The notes under the pieces were generated by a model that was not told the DNA's origin, made no database searches, and worked only from the letters and a program-made list of their open reading frames with translations. Below are positions 1 to 6,012 of a stretch of 20,114 nucleotides of DNA, piece by piece; the stretch's first letter is position 1, and each line of letters begins with the position of its first letter. Source of the DNA: CALAEC01 sp050692915 (GTDB lineage Bacteria > Actinomycetota > UBA4738 > CALAEC01). The translations under genes and the position numbers were made by a program. The stretch is from contig JBOGVU010000046.1 of NCBI GenBank assembly GCA_050692915.1, forward strand, positions 1 through 20,114, written 5' to 3'.

Positions 1-110
1 TCCGCTGCCGGACCACGTTCAACTGCACCGAGGCCTGCCCTCGTGGGATCAAGGTCACCAAGGCGATCCAGGAGGTCAAGCGGGCCATCATGTTCGACCG
101 ACTCGGATAG
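1..110 (+). CDS. sdhB: Succinate dehydrogenase iron-sulfur subunit, C-terminal end (partial)
   Basis: Only the last 35 codons are present, read from base 3 to a TAG at 108-110. The peptide carries a CRxxxNCTxxCP motif (Cys at fragment residues 2, 8 and 12) followed by RGIKVTKAIQEVK. This is the last cysteine cluster of the SdhB/FrdB family, whose cysteines ligate the [3Fe-4S] and [4Fe-4S] centres passing electrons from the flavoprotein SdhA to quinone. SdhB sits on the cytoplasmic face of the membrane in complex II. The rest of the gene lies off the left edge. It converges on the DUF421 gene with only 9 bases between the stop codons and no room for a separate terminator. Succinate dehydrogenase versus fumarate reductase cannot be settled from this fragment; the TCA genes nearby favour the former. 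Confidence 0.9.
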   Translation, partial: RCRTTFNCTEACPRGIKVTKAIQEVKRAIMFDRLG

Positions 111-119
111 GCCTCCCGC

Positions 120-605
120 TCAGGTCTTCTGCTCCGTCCCCTCGAGGCGCCGGCGAGGATCCGTGTCGTCGAACGTGAGGAAGGAGAACTTCCCGGCGGC
201 CTCCAGCACGCCGTACCGAACCGCCCGCAGATCGGCGATCCCCTGCTCCCGGGCCGCCTCCAGCACCTCGTCGAGGGTGACCCGCTCGATCCGCATGGCC
301 TCCCGCTGGACCTTGCCGTCGTGCACCACGATGACGGGGTTTCCCTCGATCAGCCCGCGCGTGCCCGCGAACCGGAAGCTCACGTACGAGGAGACGAGGA
401 TCCAGAAACCCAGCGTGCCGATCGCCAGCAGCGCGCCGGTCACCGAGAAGTCCTCCTGGGTCACCCCCTGCTGGACCAGGTCGCCGATCGTGACCAGCAG
501 CACGAGCTCGAACACGCCCAGCTGCGCCAGCTCCCGCTTGCCCATGGCCCGGATGAGGACCCACATCAGGAAGTAGACGATCGTGGCTCTGATGACGATC
601 TCCAT
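120..605 (-). CDS. DUF421 (YetF/YdfR-type) membrane protein
   Basis: A 161-residue protein typical of the DUF421 family. Hydrophobic segments lie at about residues 5-20, 31-48 and 55-78, and a cytoplasmic domain follows from about residue 84. The family motif R-x-x-GKREL-x-QL is at residues 19-29, right after the first helix. The soluble part has the usual P-V-I-V-x-x-x-GK, TLDEVLEAAREQGI and V-L-E-x-x-G-K-F-S-F pattern. The biochemical function of DUF421 proteins is not established; YetF-like proteins have been linked to spores and envelopes in Bacillus. The ATG follows directly on the TAG stop of the upstream membrane-anchored gene (TAGATG at the junction), so the two are almost certainly one transcript and translationally coupled. 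A G-rich GAGGGTGG lies a little upstream as a possible ribosome site. Confidence 0.88.
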   Translation of the reverse strand: MEIVIRATIVYFLMWVLIRAMGKRELAQLGVFELVLLVTIGDLVQQGVTQEDFSVTGALLAIGTLGFWILVSSYVSFRFAGTRGLIEGNPVIVVHDGKVQREAMRIERVTLDEVLEAAREQGIADLRAVRYGVLEAAGKFSFLTFDDTDPRRRLEGTEQKT

Positions 606-1130
606 CTACGGCACCACCCTCGTCGTGTAATGGACGGTCACGACCGGAGCATCTCCCTCGAGCACGGACGTCGATGCCCGCTGGCTGAGGTGCTCCGTCG
701 GCTCGAGCCGTCCGTCGAAGGACACCCGGAACGTCTGGCCCGGCGGCGGATCGAACTCCCAGACCACGAACTCGGGCGTCCCGGTCTCCTTCGCCGGTTG
801 GGGATGGACGACGTTGTAGTCGAACAGGTGCAGGTACGCCCGGCTGGTGGCGATCCTGATCGGTCCGTCGAACCCTCCCTCGTGGCTCACCTCGATGCCC
901 CACGGCGTGGCCAGCCCGGGCCGGCTCACCTCCGCGTACGTGACCGCGAGCCGGTACCCGCCGCCGGTCCCGGTGACGGCCCCGATCCGCGGCCCCAGCA
1001 CGTTCGCCGCGGCCAGCACGAGCACGGCCACGAGCACGGACAGTAGGATCCGGCGGCCGGCCCGAGCCCGGCGGAGCCGGTCGAGCCCGATGGGCTCGGG
1101 ACCCGTGGGCAGTGGCTGGAGCTCCTCCAT
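606..1130 (-). CDS. Membrane-anchored protein of unknown function
   Basis: A 174-residue protein I do not recognise. The frame is open well upstream, but the ATG at 1130 is preceded by a strong ribosome site (GGGAGGA, about 5 bases away), and upstream codons in the frame look non-coding. Residues 1-27 are polar and Arg-rich near the end, residues 28-46 form one transmembrane helix, and the remainder is predicted outside the cell by the positive-inside rule. The exported part has many beta-strand-like stretches and no cysteine, compatible with an Ig-like or small beta-sandwich fold, but no motif confirms this. Its stop abuts the DUF421 start, so the two probably act together. It is divergent from the Rho-N-like gene across a 102-base spacer. 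Confidence 0.75.
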   Translation of the reverse strand: MEELQPLPTGPEPIGLDRLRRARAGRRILLSVLVAVLVLAAANVLGPRIGAVTGTGGGYRLAVTYAEVSRPGLATPWGIEVSHEGGFDGPIRIATSRAYLHLFDYNVVHPQPAKETGTPEFVVWEFDPPPGQTFRVSFDGRLEPTEHLSQRASTSVLEGDAPVVTVHYTTRVVP

Positions 1131-1161
1131 CGTTCCTCCCTTCCTCCGCTTGCCGGCCATT

Positions 1162-1190
1162 CTCATACCCCTCCGGGGCCCGTTTGCCAG
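1162..1190 (-). promoter_or_regulatory. Possible promoter for the membrane protein-DUF421 pair
   Basis: On the minus strand, CTGGCA (1185-1190) and TATGAG (1162-1167) are separated by 17 bases, giving a recognisable but imperfect sigma-70-like pair. The start would fall near 1155, leaving a leader of about 25 bases that contains the strong ribosome site. The 102-base divergent spacer must also serve the plus-strand gene at 1233, for which I see no convincing -35/-10 pair. Confidence 0.35.
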
Positions 1191-1232
1191 CCTTCCGGCG
1201 GGGTACCAGCCAGGGGAGGAAGGAGGCTCGCC

Positions 1233-1574
1233 ATGCCGCAGGCAGCGTGGAGCGAGAAGCGCGAGCGTCAGTACAAGCACATCAAGAAAAGCGCCAAGGA
1301 GCGTGGGGCCAGCGAGGATCGAGCCGAGGAGATCGCGGCCCGGACCGTGAACAAGGAACGGGCCCGGAGCGGGGAAGCACGTGAGAGCTCCCGCCTCTCC
1401 AGGACCGACATCTCGTCCGGACGACGGGGCGGGGGGCGCGCGAATCGAGCGGGCCCACGCGGGCGGACCCGGGATCAGCTGTACGAGGAGGCCCGGGACA
1501 TGAACATCGAGGGTCGCTCCAGGATGACCAAGGAGCAGCTCCGCCGGGCCGTCGACCGGAGGAAGGCTTCGTAA
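1233..1574 (+). CDS. Small basic protein with C-terminal Rho-N-like domain
   Basis: A 113-residue, strongly basic and charged protein. Residues 6-47 (SEKRERQYKHIKKSAKERG...ARTVNKERARSG) resemble a short helical module often annotated as 'plasmid stabilization protein' in actinobacterial and proteobacterial genomes. A Gly/Arg-rich linker covers roughly 48-77. Residues 78-110 (RDQLYEEARDMNIEGRSRMTKEQLRRAV) match the Rho termination factor N-terminal type fold, with the usual L-x-x-x-A-x-x-x-x-I-x-G-R-S-x-M-x-K-x-x-L spacing. That domain generally binds nucleic acid or serves as a small helical adaptor. A nucleic-acid or chromatin-associated role is inferred, not shown. The ATG has an excellent ribosome site (GGAGGAAGGAGG) ending about 6 bases upstream. 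Confidence 0.82.
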   Translation: MPQAAWSEKRERQYKHIKKSAKERGASEDRAEEIAARTVNKERARSGEARESSRLSRTDISSGRRGGGRANRAGPRGRTRDQLYEEARDMNIEGRSRMTKEQLRRAVDRRKAS

Positions 1575-1592
1575 CGGGTCGAACCCCGCTGG

Positions 1593-1598
1593 TACGCT
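1593..1598 (+). promoter_or_regulatory. -10 element (TACGCT) for a probably leaderless IDH paralogue 1 mRNA
   Basis: TACGCT lies 7 bases before the GTG at 1606, so transcription would begin at or next to the first codon base. There is no Shine-Dalgarno sequence before this GTG, which fits leaderless initiation as is common in actinobacteria. No good -35 hexamer is visible. Confidence 0.45.
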
Positions 1599-1605
1599 CC
1601 CGGGC

Positions 1606-2667
1606 GTGCGCCAACGTGTCACGCTGATCCCCGGCGACGGCATCGGGCCCGAGGTGGCGGAGGCCGCCAGGGCCGTGGTGGACGCCACCGGGGTCGAGGT
1701 CGAATGGGACGTCCAGGAGGCGGGCGCGGCTACGCTGGAGCGAGAAGGAACCCCCCTCCCCGAACGCGTCCTGGACTCCGTGCGCCGGTCCCGAACCGCC
1801 CTGAAGGGCCCCATCACCACACCGGTAGGCTCCGGCTTCCGGAGCGTGAACGTGGCCCTTCGCCAGGAGCTCGATCTGTTCGCCGCGGTCCGGCCGGCCC
1901 GGCACTACCCCGGGCTCCCCACCCGGCACCCCGGCGTGGACCTGGTCACGATCCGCGAGAACACCGAGGACCTGTACAGGGGGATCGAGTTCGAGCGCGG
2001 GACCCCGGAGACCGCTCGCCTGCGGGCGGCGCTGCTCGACCTGGCCGGCTACCGCGTTCCCGACGACGCCGGGGTCACCGTGAAGCCCATCTCGATCACG
2101 GGAACCCGTCGCGTGGTGCGATACGCCCTCGAGTACGCTCAGCGGAACGGACGCAGGAACGTCACCGTGGGTCACAAGGCGAACATCATGAAGTTCTCAG
2201 ACGGGGTCTTCCTGGCGACCGCCCTGGAGGTGGCGGAGGAATACCCCGAGATCGACGTCCGAGAGATGCAGGTGGACGAGATGGCCATGTGGCTGGCCTG
2301 GGAGCCCGAGACGCTCGACGTGCTCCTCCTGCCGAACCTGTACGGGGACATAGTCTCCGACCTCTCCGCGGGGCTCGTGGGGGGTCTGGGCGTTGCCCCG
2401 GGAGCGAACCTCGGGTGGGAGTACGCGGTGTTCGAACCGGTCCACGGGAGCGCCTCGGACATCGCCGGGCGGGGGGTGGCCAATCCCGTGGCCATCATCC
2501 TGTCCGCCGCCATGATGCTCCGGCACCTGGCGGAGGACGCGGCGGCCGAGCGCGTCGAGGCGGCCGTTGCCGAGCTTCTCCGGGACGGGCGCACCCTGAC
2601 GCCTGACCTGGGCGGTACCGCCCACACCCTCGACGTGGCCGGGGAGATCGCCCGCCTGACGACCTGA
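1606..2667 (+). CDS. Isocitrate dehydrogenase-family enzyme, NAD-type signature (paralogue 1)
   Basis: A 353-residue beta-decarboxylating dehydrogenase. It opens with LIPGDGIGPEV, has RSVNVALR (S80, N82, R86), further substrate-site residues R96, R117 and Y124, K191 in HKANIMKF, and the family signature NLYGDIVSDLSAG (244-256) with acidic residues D224, D248 and D252. RSVNVALR is the isocitrate dehydrogenase form of the substrate loop rather than the isopropylmalate form. In the coenzyme loop it reads HGSASDIAGRGVANP (280-294): Asp285-Ile286 is the NAD-type pair, and the distal Tyr of NADP enzymes is replaced by Pro (TPD at 332-334). Predicted reaction: isocitrate + NAD+ to 2-oxoglutarate + CO2. 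A related 2-hydroxy-dicarboxylate such as homoisocitrate cannot be excluded. The GTG start immediately precedes the conserved N-terminal strand, so it is well placed. Confidence 0.9.
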   Translation: MRQRVTLIPGDGIGPEVAEAARAVVDATGVEVEWDVQEAGAATLEREGTPLPERVLDSVRRSRTALKGPITTPVGSGFRSVNVALRQELDLFAAVRPARHYPGLPTRHPGVDLVTIRENTEDLYRGIEFERGTPETARLRAALLDLAGYRVPDDAGVTVKPISITGTRRVVRYALEYAQRNGRRNVTVGHKANIMKFSDGVFLATALEVAEEYPEIDVREMQVDEMAMWLAWEPETLDVLLLPNLYGDIVSDLSAGLVGGLGVAPGANLGWEYAVFEPVHGSASDIAGRGVANPVAIILSAAMMLRHLAEDAAAERVEAAVAELLRDGRTLTPDLGGTAHTLDVAGEIARLTT

Positions 2668-2712
2668 CCGGTCTCGGGCCCGCAGGCACCGTGAGATTCA
2701 GGGCTTCGGATC

Positions 2713-2731
2713 GGGGCCCGCACGGGGCCCC
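2713..2731. terminator. GC-rich hairpin between convergent genes
   Basis: GGGGCCC (2713-2719) pairs with GGGCCCC (2725-2731) around a 5-base loop. It lies 46 bases after the stop of IDH paralogue 1 and 12 bases beyond the stop of the 51-residue gene on the other strand, so it could end transcription in either direction. There is no T tract, as is usual in this kind of genome, so it is only a candidate. Confidence 0.35.
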
Positions 2732-2742
2732 CGGGCAGGCAT

Positions 2743-2898
2743 TCAGCAGCCCGGTTCGCCGGGGTGGCCGCAGCACCCACCGTGGACCGTGGCCCGGAAG
2801 CGGTTGCGGATCAGGCGCCGGACGTATCGGCCCGAGAGCCGCTCGGTCCGGAGGTTGCGGGCGAAGTCTCGCGCGTAGTCGCCGAACCCTCGTCCCAT
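2743..2898 (-). CDS. 51-residue basic protein with CCG..GxPGC C-terminal tail
   Basis: The frame runs from ATG at 2898 to TGA at 2743-2745. Residues 1-38 are amphipathic and rich in Arg (13 Arg in all) with regularly spaced Phe, Tyr and Leu, suggesting one or two basic helices. The tail GGCCGHPGEPGC has C42, C43, H45 and C51, which could bind a metal or form a disulfide. I recall similar short Actinomycetota and Chloroflexota hypotheticals ending in CCG-x-x-G-x-PGC, but I cannot confirm a family name. No Shine-Dalgarno is present. Instead TAGACT sits 6 bases before the ATG, the arrangement of a leaderless message. It lies between IDH paralogue 1 (convergent) and mdh (same strand, 90 bases upstream). 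Confidence 0.72.
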   Translation of the reverse strand: MGRGFGDYARDFARNLRTERLSGRYVRRLIRNRFRATVHGGCCGHPGEPGC

Positions 2899-2904
2899 GA
2901 CGAC

Positions 2905-2910
2905 AGTCTA
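2905..2910 (-). promoter_or_regulatory. -10 element (TAGACT) for the leaderless 51-residue gene
   Basis: On the minus strand TAGACT is followed by 6 bases (GTCGTC) and then the ATG at 2898, so the transcript would start at the initiator codon. The rest of the 90-base spacer up to the mdh stop contains nothing else I can assign. Confidence 0.45.
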
Positions 2911-2988
2911 ATGTGCCCGCGCGGACGGCCCGAAGGAGCACGACACCGAAGGTCTGATGGGCCGAGGCCTGTAGGTGGGCCGCCGGGC

Positions 2989-3918
2989 CTAGGCGAGCTT
3001 CGCCAGGTCCGAGCAGCGCTCCCGGATCCCCTCGGCGGCCTCTCGGAGGGCCGTGACCTCGGACTCGTCGAGCTCGAGCTCCACGACCTCCCTCACGCCG
3101 CCACGCCCCAGCCTGGCCGGGAGCCCCACGAACACGTCGGCGATCCCGTACTGGCCGGTGGCCCACACGCACGCCGGCAGCACGTCCCCGGTGTCACCCG
3201 CGATGGCGTTCACCATCTGCGCCACAGACGCGGACGGAGCGTAGTACGCGCTCCCCTTCTTGAGGAACCCCACGATCTCGGCGCCGGCGTCCCGGGTGCG
3301 CTGGTAGAGACGCTCCAGGGTCTCCTCGTCCACCAGGTCGCGGAGGGGCTTCCCCTCGACCGTGGCGTGGGCGGGCAGGGGCACCATCGACTCGCCGTGG
3401 GACCCCAGGGTCATGGCCTCGACCGCGGACGGGGACACACCGACCTCCGCGGCGATGAAGTACCTGAGCCGGGCGGAATCCAGGGTCCCGGCCATCCCCA
3501 TCACCCGCTCCTTGGGGAACCCGGTGACCTCCCCGGCCAGGTACGTCATCTCATCGAGGGGGTTGCTGACCACGATGAGCACGGCCTCCGGCGAGGCGTC
3601 CCGAAGCCGTCCGGCGACGTCGCGCATGATGGCGGCGTTCTTCCCGAGGAGGTCCATCCGGCTCATGCCCGGCTGCCTGGGGAGCCCCGCGGTGATCACC
3701 ACGATGTCGGAGCCGGCCGTGTCCGCGTAATCGTTCGTCCCCCGGACAAGGGGCTCGAACCGCTCCACCGGCGACGACTGGTTCATGTCGAGCGCCAGGC
3801 CCTGGGGCAGGCCCTCGACGATGTCGACCATCACCACCTCGTCGGCCAGGCCCCGCTGGGCCACCCGCATCGTGGTGGTGGCGCCGACGAAGCCGCTGCC
3901 GACCACGGTCACCTTCAC
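2989..3918 (-). CDS. mdh: Malate dehydrogenase (LDH-like MDH family)
   Basis: A 309-residue NAD-dependent malate dehydrogenase that interconverts malate and oxaloacetate in the TCA cycle. The dinucleotide motif GSGFVG is at 7-12 and D32 at the end of strand 2 indicates NAD rather than NADP. Substrate-site residues are all present: R81 (the Arg that separates MDH from lactate dehydrogenase, in GLPRQPGMSR), R87, N119 and R150. The catalytic pair is D147 and H174 (in LGSHGESMVPL). Residue 88 is Met where many relatives have Asp, a mild variation. The GTG start has a GGAGG ribosome site 7 bases upstream and begins directly with the first beta strand. Length and architecture match the 305-320 residue class found in many bacteria. 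Confidence 0.95.
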   Translation of the reverse strand: MKVTVVGSGFVGATTTMRVAQRGLADEVVMVDIVEGLPQGLALDMNQSSPVERFEPLVRGTNDYADTAGSDIVVITAGLPRQPGMSRMDLLGKNAAIMRDVAGRLRDASPEAVLIVVSNPLDEMTYLAGEVTGFPKERVMGMAGTLDSARLRYFIAAEVGVSPSAVEAMTLGSHGESMVPLPAHATVEGKPLRDLVDEETLERLYQRTRDAGAEIVGFLKKGSAYYAPSASVAQMVNAIAGDTGDVLPACVWATGQYGIADVFVGLPARLGRGGVREVVELELDESEVTALREAAEGIRERCSDLAKLA

Positions 3919-3939
3919 GCGCGCTCCTCCATGAGGCCC

Positions 3940-3945
3940 ATCCTA
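3940..3945 (-). promoter_or_regulatory. -10 element (TAGGAT) upstream of mdh
   Basis: On the minus strand TAGGAT lies 21 bases before the mdh GTG. A start near 3933 would give a short leader still containing the GGAGG ribosome site. No matching -35 is obvious. The remainder of 3946-4073 contains no other feature I can assign. Confidence 0.4.
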
Positions 3946-4073
3946 CCCGCGGTAGCCCGGACGCCCGACTTCACTGGCCCGTTCGAGCTATCCGGCCATG
4001 GCCCGGCCGGCACAGAAAGACCACCCTCGGGGGCTATGGACCGGGTCGCCTCGAGGGCCGACTATCTAACCAG

Positions 4074-4406
4074 ATGCCCCGTCACCTCCGCCTCGCCCCA
4101 GCCCTGCCCGAGGGACCGACCTACGTCGTCGGCCGAACCACGCATGTCGCGCCGGGAACACCGTACGTGGTGGCCCAGTGCGCGGACGAGGCCGTGGCTG
4201 CGGTCCTCGCGCTGGCCGGGCACGAGACCTTCCGCCGCGAGCTGATGCTGGCGGAGCCAGCACTGACCGAGGCTCTGGAGCGGTGGGAGGCCCACGATCA
4301 CAAGGCCCACGACCGGGAGCGTTCGGCCTCAGCGGCGTTCGGTCGGGTCCCCCCGGACGGGCGCAGGTCCCCGCATCCCTCCGTGCTCGGCAAGCTCCTG
4401 CCCTAG
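4074..4406 (+). CDS. Hypothetical protein, 110 residues
   Basis: An open frame from ATG at 4074 to TAG at 4404-4406 that I do not recognise. In its favour: third codon positions are overwhelmingly G or C, no competing frame here looks better, and the translation reads like a globular protein. It has a beta-rich start (about residues 15-35), then a helical stretch at 37-53 (DEAVAAVLALAGHETFRREL) and a second charged helix around 58-83. There is no clear ribosome site; TATCTA a few bases upstream might be a poor -10 for a leaderless message. It is followed by the DUF4389 gene on the same strand after 75 bases. Overlapping minus-strand frames look like shadows. Confidence 0.5.
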   Translation: MPRHLRLAPALPEGPTYVVGRTTHVAPGTPYVVAQCADEAVAAVLALAGHETFRRELMLAEPALTEALERWEAHDHKAHDRERSASAAFGRVPPDGRRSPHPSVLGKLLP

Positions 4407-4441
4407 CTCGCCCACCCGCCCATTCGCAGGCTTGGCGCTGG

Positions 4442-4447
4442 TAGAGT
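4442..4447 (+). promoter_or_regulatory. Possible -10 element (TAGAGT) for the DUF4389 gene
   Basis: TAGAGT lies 34 bases before the ATG at 4482. It would give a leader of under 30 bases that holds the strong ribosome site. No good -35 is seen at the usual distance, so support is modest. Confidence 0.35.
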
Positions 4448-4481
4448 CCGACCTCGTCACCGACCAGGAGGAGGCTTCCAG

Positions 4482-4841
4482 ATGAGCGCCCAGATGACGA
4501 ACCCGGCCTTGGACTACCCGGTGCGCGTCGATGTCCAGCGGCCGGAGCAGAGCTCCCGCCTGCTCGCGTTGACGGGAGCGCTGCTCTTCGTCAAGGCCCT
4601 GCTCCTCCTCCCCCACATCATCGTGCTGTATTTCCTCCAGCTCGCCCAGGTCATCGTGGCCTACGTCGGCTACTTCGTGGTGCTCTTCACTGGGAGGCTT
4701 CCGGAGGGCATGTTCAGGTTCATGGCCGGCGTTCTCCAGTGGTACACGCGGACCAGCGCCTGGTTCCTCGGGCTGACCGACATCTACCCGCCGTTCAGCC
4801 TCGCCATCGAGACGAGGCCGGGGGCGGCGCCTCCGCGCTAG
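4482..4841 (+). CDS. DUF4389 domain membrane protein
   Basis: A 119-residue protein covering one DUF4389 repeat unit. It has the family pattern: YPVRVDVQRPEQSSR near residues 12-26, a hydrophobic segment with the PH pair (LLLLPHIIVLYFL, 41-53), a second hydrophobic stretch at 56-69, then FTGRLPEGMFRF (69-80), W87 and R90, and the closing LTDIYPPFSL (98-107). The molecular function of DUF4389 is unknown; members are membrane-embedded and occur as one or several repeats, and this is the single-unit form. The ATG has an AGGAGGAGG ribosome site about 7 bases upstream. It converges on IDH paralogue 2 and the two stop codons overlap in one CTAG palindrome. Confidence 0.88.
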   Translation: MSAQMTNPALDYPVRVDVQRPEQSSRLLALTGALLFVKALLLLPHIIVLYFLQLAQVIVAYVGYFVVLFTGRLPEGMFRFMAGVLQWYTRTSAWFLGLTDIYPPFSLAIETRPGAAPPR

Positions 4842-5926
4842 ACGCCGGACTCCAAGCGCCCGATCACCGCGTCGGCGACCTCGGAGGTTCCCACCGCGGT
4901 GGGGTCGTCCCGGGACGGCTTCATGTCGTAGGTCACGCTCTTCCCCTCGGCGATGACGGCCGCCAGGGCTCGCTCCAGCCGGTCCGCCGCGTCCCGCTCC
5001 TCGAGGTACCGGAGCATCAGCATCCCCGAGAACATCATGGCCATCGGGTTGACCTTGTTCATCCCCCTGTACCTGGGGGCGCTGCCGTGGGTGGCCTCGA
5101 ACACGGCCGCCCGGTCGCCGATGTTGCCACCGGGGGCGACCCCAAGTCCCCCGATCAGCCCGGCGCACAGGTCGCTGATGATGTCGCCGTACAGGTTCGG
5201 CAGGACCAGCACGTCGTACTCCTCGGGGCGGGCCACGAGCTGCATGGCCAGGTTGTCCACGATCCGGTCCTCGAACTCGATGTCGTCGTACTCGTTTGCC
5301 ACCTCGCGGGCCGTCTCCAGGAACAGCCCGTCCGTGAACTTCATGATGTTCGCCTTGTGCACGGCCGTGACCTTCTTCCGCCCTTCCCGCCTGGCGTACT
5401 CGAACGCCCACCTGACGATCCGCTTCGTCCCGGTGACCGAGATCGGCTTGATGGAGATCCCGCTGTCCTCGCGGATCCGCTGGCCGGAGATCTCGGCGAT
5501 CGTCTCGATGAGCCGCCTGGCCTCCTCGGTCCCCTGCTCGAACTCGATCCCGGCGTAGAGGTCCTCGTGGTTCTCCCGGCAGATCACCACGTCCACGTTC
5601 TCGTACCGGGACCGGACGCCCGGGTACGACTTGCACGGCCGGAGGCAGCAGAACAGGTCGAGCTCCTTGCGCAGGGCCACGTTGACGCTCCGGAACCCGG
5701 TCCCCACCGGCGTGGTGATGGGGCCCTTGATGGCCACGCCGTTCGTCCGGATGGATTCAAGGACGTGATCGGGCAGAGGTGTCCCGTACCGGTCCATCAC
5801 GTCGGAGCCGGCCTCCTGGACGTCCCAGTCGAAGCCCACGCCGGTGGCCTCCAGGACCCTCCGGGTGGCTTCGGACAGCTCGGGGCCGACCCCGTCGCCG
5901 GGGACGAACGTCACTCGATGGGCCAT
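4838..5926 (-). CDS. Isocitrate dehydrogenase-family enzyme, NADP-like signature (paralogue 2)
   Basis: A 362-residue beta-decarboxylating dehydrogenase that aligns without gaps to paralogue 1 over most of its length (24 of 26 residues identical across 67-92). Substrate and catalytic residues match: S80, N82, R86, R96, R117, Y124, K191, D224, D248, D252, and NLYGDIISDLCAG at 244-256. The coenzyme loop differs: EATHGSAPRYRGMNKVNP (277-294) has Arg285-Tyr286 where E. coli NADP-IDH has Lys-Tyr, and Tyr333 (VTYD) matches its distal Tyr. The later Arg of that enzyme is Pro here with Lys336 beside it, so NADP preference is likely but not certain. The ATG at 5926 is chosen over one 15 codons upstream because a GGAGCG-type ribosome site (GAAGGAG) precedes it and the conserved N-terminus starts there. 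Confidence 0.92.
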   Translation of the reverse strand: MAHRVTFVPGDGVGPELSEATRRVLEATGVGFDWDVQEAGSDVMDRYGTPLPDHVLESIRTNGVAIKGPITTPVGTGFRSVNVALRKELDLFCCLRPCKSYPGVRSRYENVDVVICRENHEDLYAGIEFEQGTEEARRLIETIAEISGQRIREDSGISIKPISVTGTKRIVRWAFEYARREGRKKVTAVHKANIMKFTDGLFLETAREVANEYDDIEFEDRIVDNLAMQLVARPEEYDVLVLPNLYGDIISDLCAGLIGGLGVAPGGNIGDRAAVFEATHGSAPRYRGMNKVNPMAMMFSGMLMLRYLEERDAADRLERALAAVIAEGKSVTYDMKPSRDDPTAVGTSEVADAVIGRLESGV

Positions 5927-5960
5927 TCGAACGCTCCTTCGTCGGGTGCTCGCGCCGGCC

Positions 5961-5966
5961 ATCATA
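5961..5966 (-). promoter_or_regulatory. -10 element (TATGAT) for IDH paralogue 2
   Basis: TATGAT on the minus strand is a near-consensus -10, 34 bases before the ATG at 5926, leaving a short leader with the ribosome site. It lies in the same 86-base spacer as the citrate synthase -10 on the other strand. Confidence 0.5.
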
Positions 5967-5994
5967 GCCACGACCCGGGGCCGGGAACCGCTGG

Positions 5995-6000
5995 TATCAT
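5995..6000 (+). promoter_or_regulatory. -10 element (TATCAT) for citrate synthase
   Basis: TATCAT on the plus strand ends 12 bases before the GTG at 6013. Transcription would start about 6 bases before the start codon, so the message would be almost leaderless and the GGGGAG at 6003-6008 would be only partly transcribed. It faces away from the IDH -10 at 5961-5966. Confidence 0.5.
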
Positions 6001-6012
6001 TCGGGGAGCGCC

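Noticed and set aside
88..903. Long minus-strand open frame over the DUF421 gene and its neighbour
   Set aside because: It is Arg/Gly/Pro-rich and runs out of frame with two recognisable genes; a shadow due to high GC.
1131..1232. Short repeats and GGGGCC stretches as an operator or riboswitch
   Set aside because: They are short G/C runs expected by chance in this composition; no conserved riboswitch core or tRNA-like fold is visible.
2764..4245. 493-codon plus-strand open frame opposite mdh
   Set aside because: It is antisense to a complete malate dehydrogenase and has no family motif; composition is typical of a mirror frame.
4329..5636. Minus-strand 435-codon frame overlapping IDH paralogue 2
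   Set aside because: It is a shifted frame of the true IDH gene that then runs on through the DUF4389 gene; no homology of its own.
5927..5971. Upstream ATG giving IDH paralogue 2 a 15-residue N-terminal extension
   Set aside because: The extension is not conserved-looking and covers the -10 element, and the inner ATG has the ribosome site and the family N-terminus.
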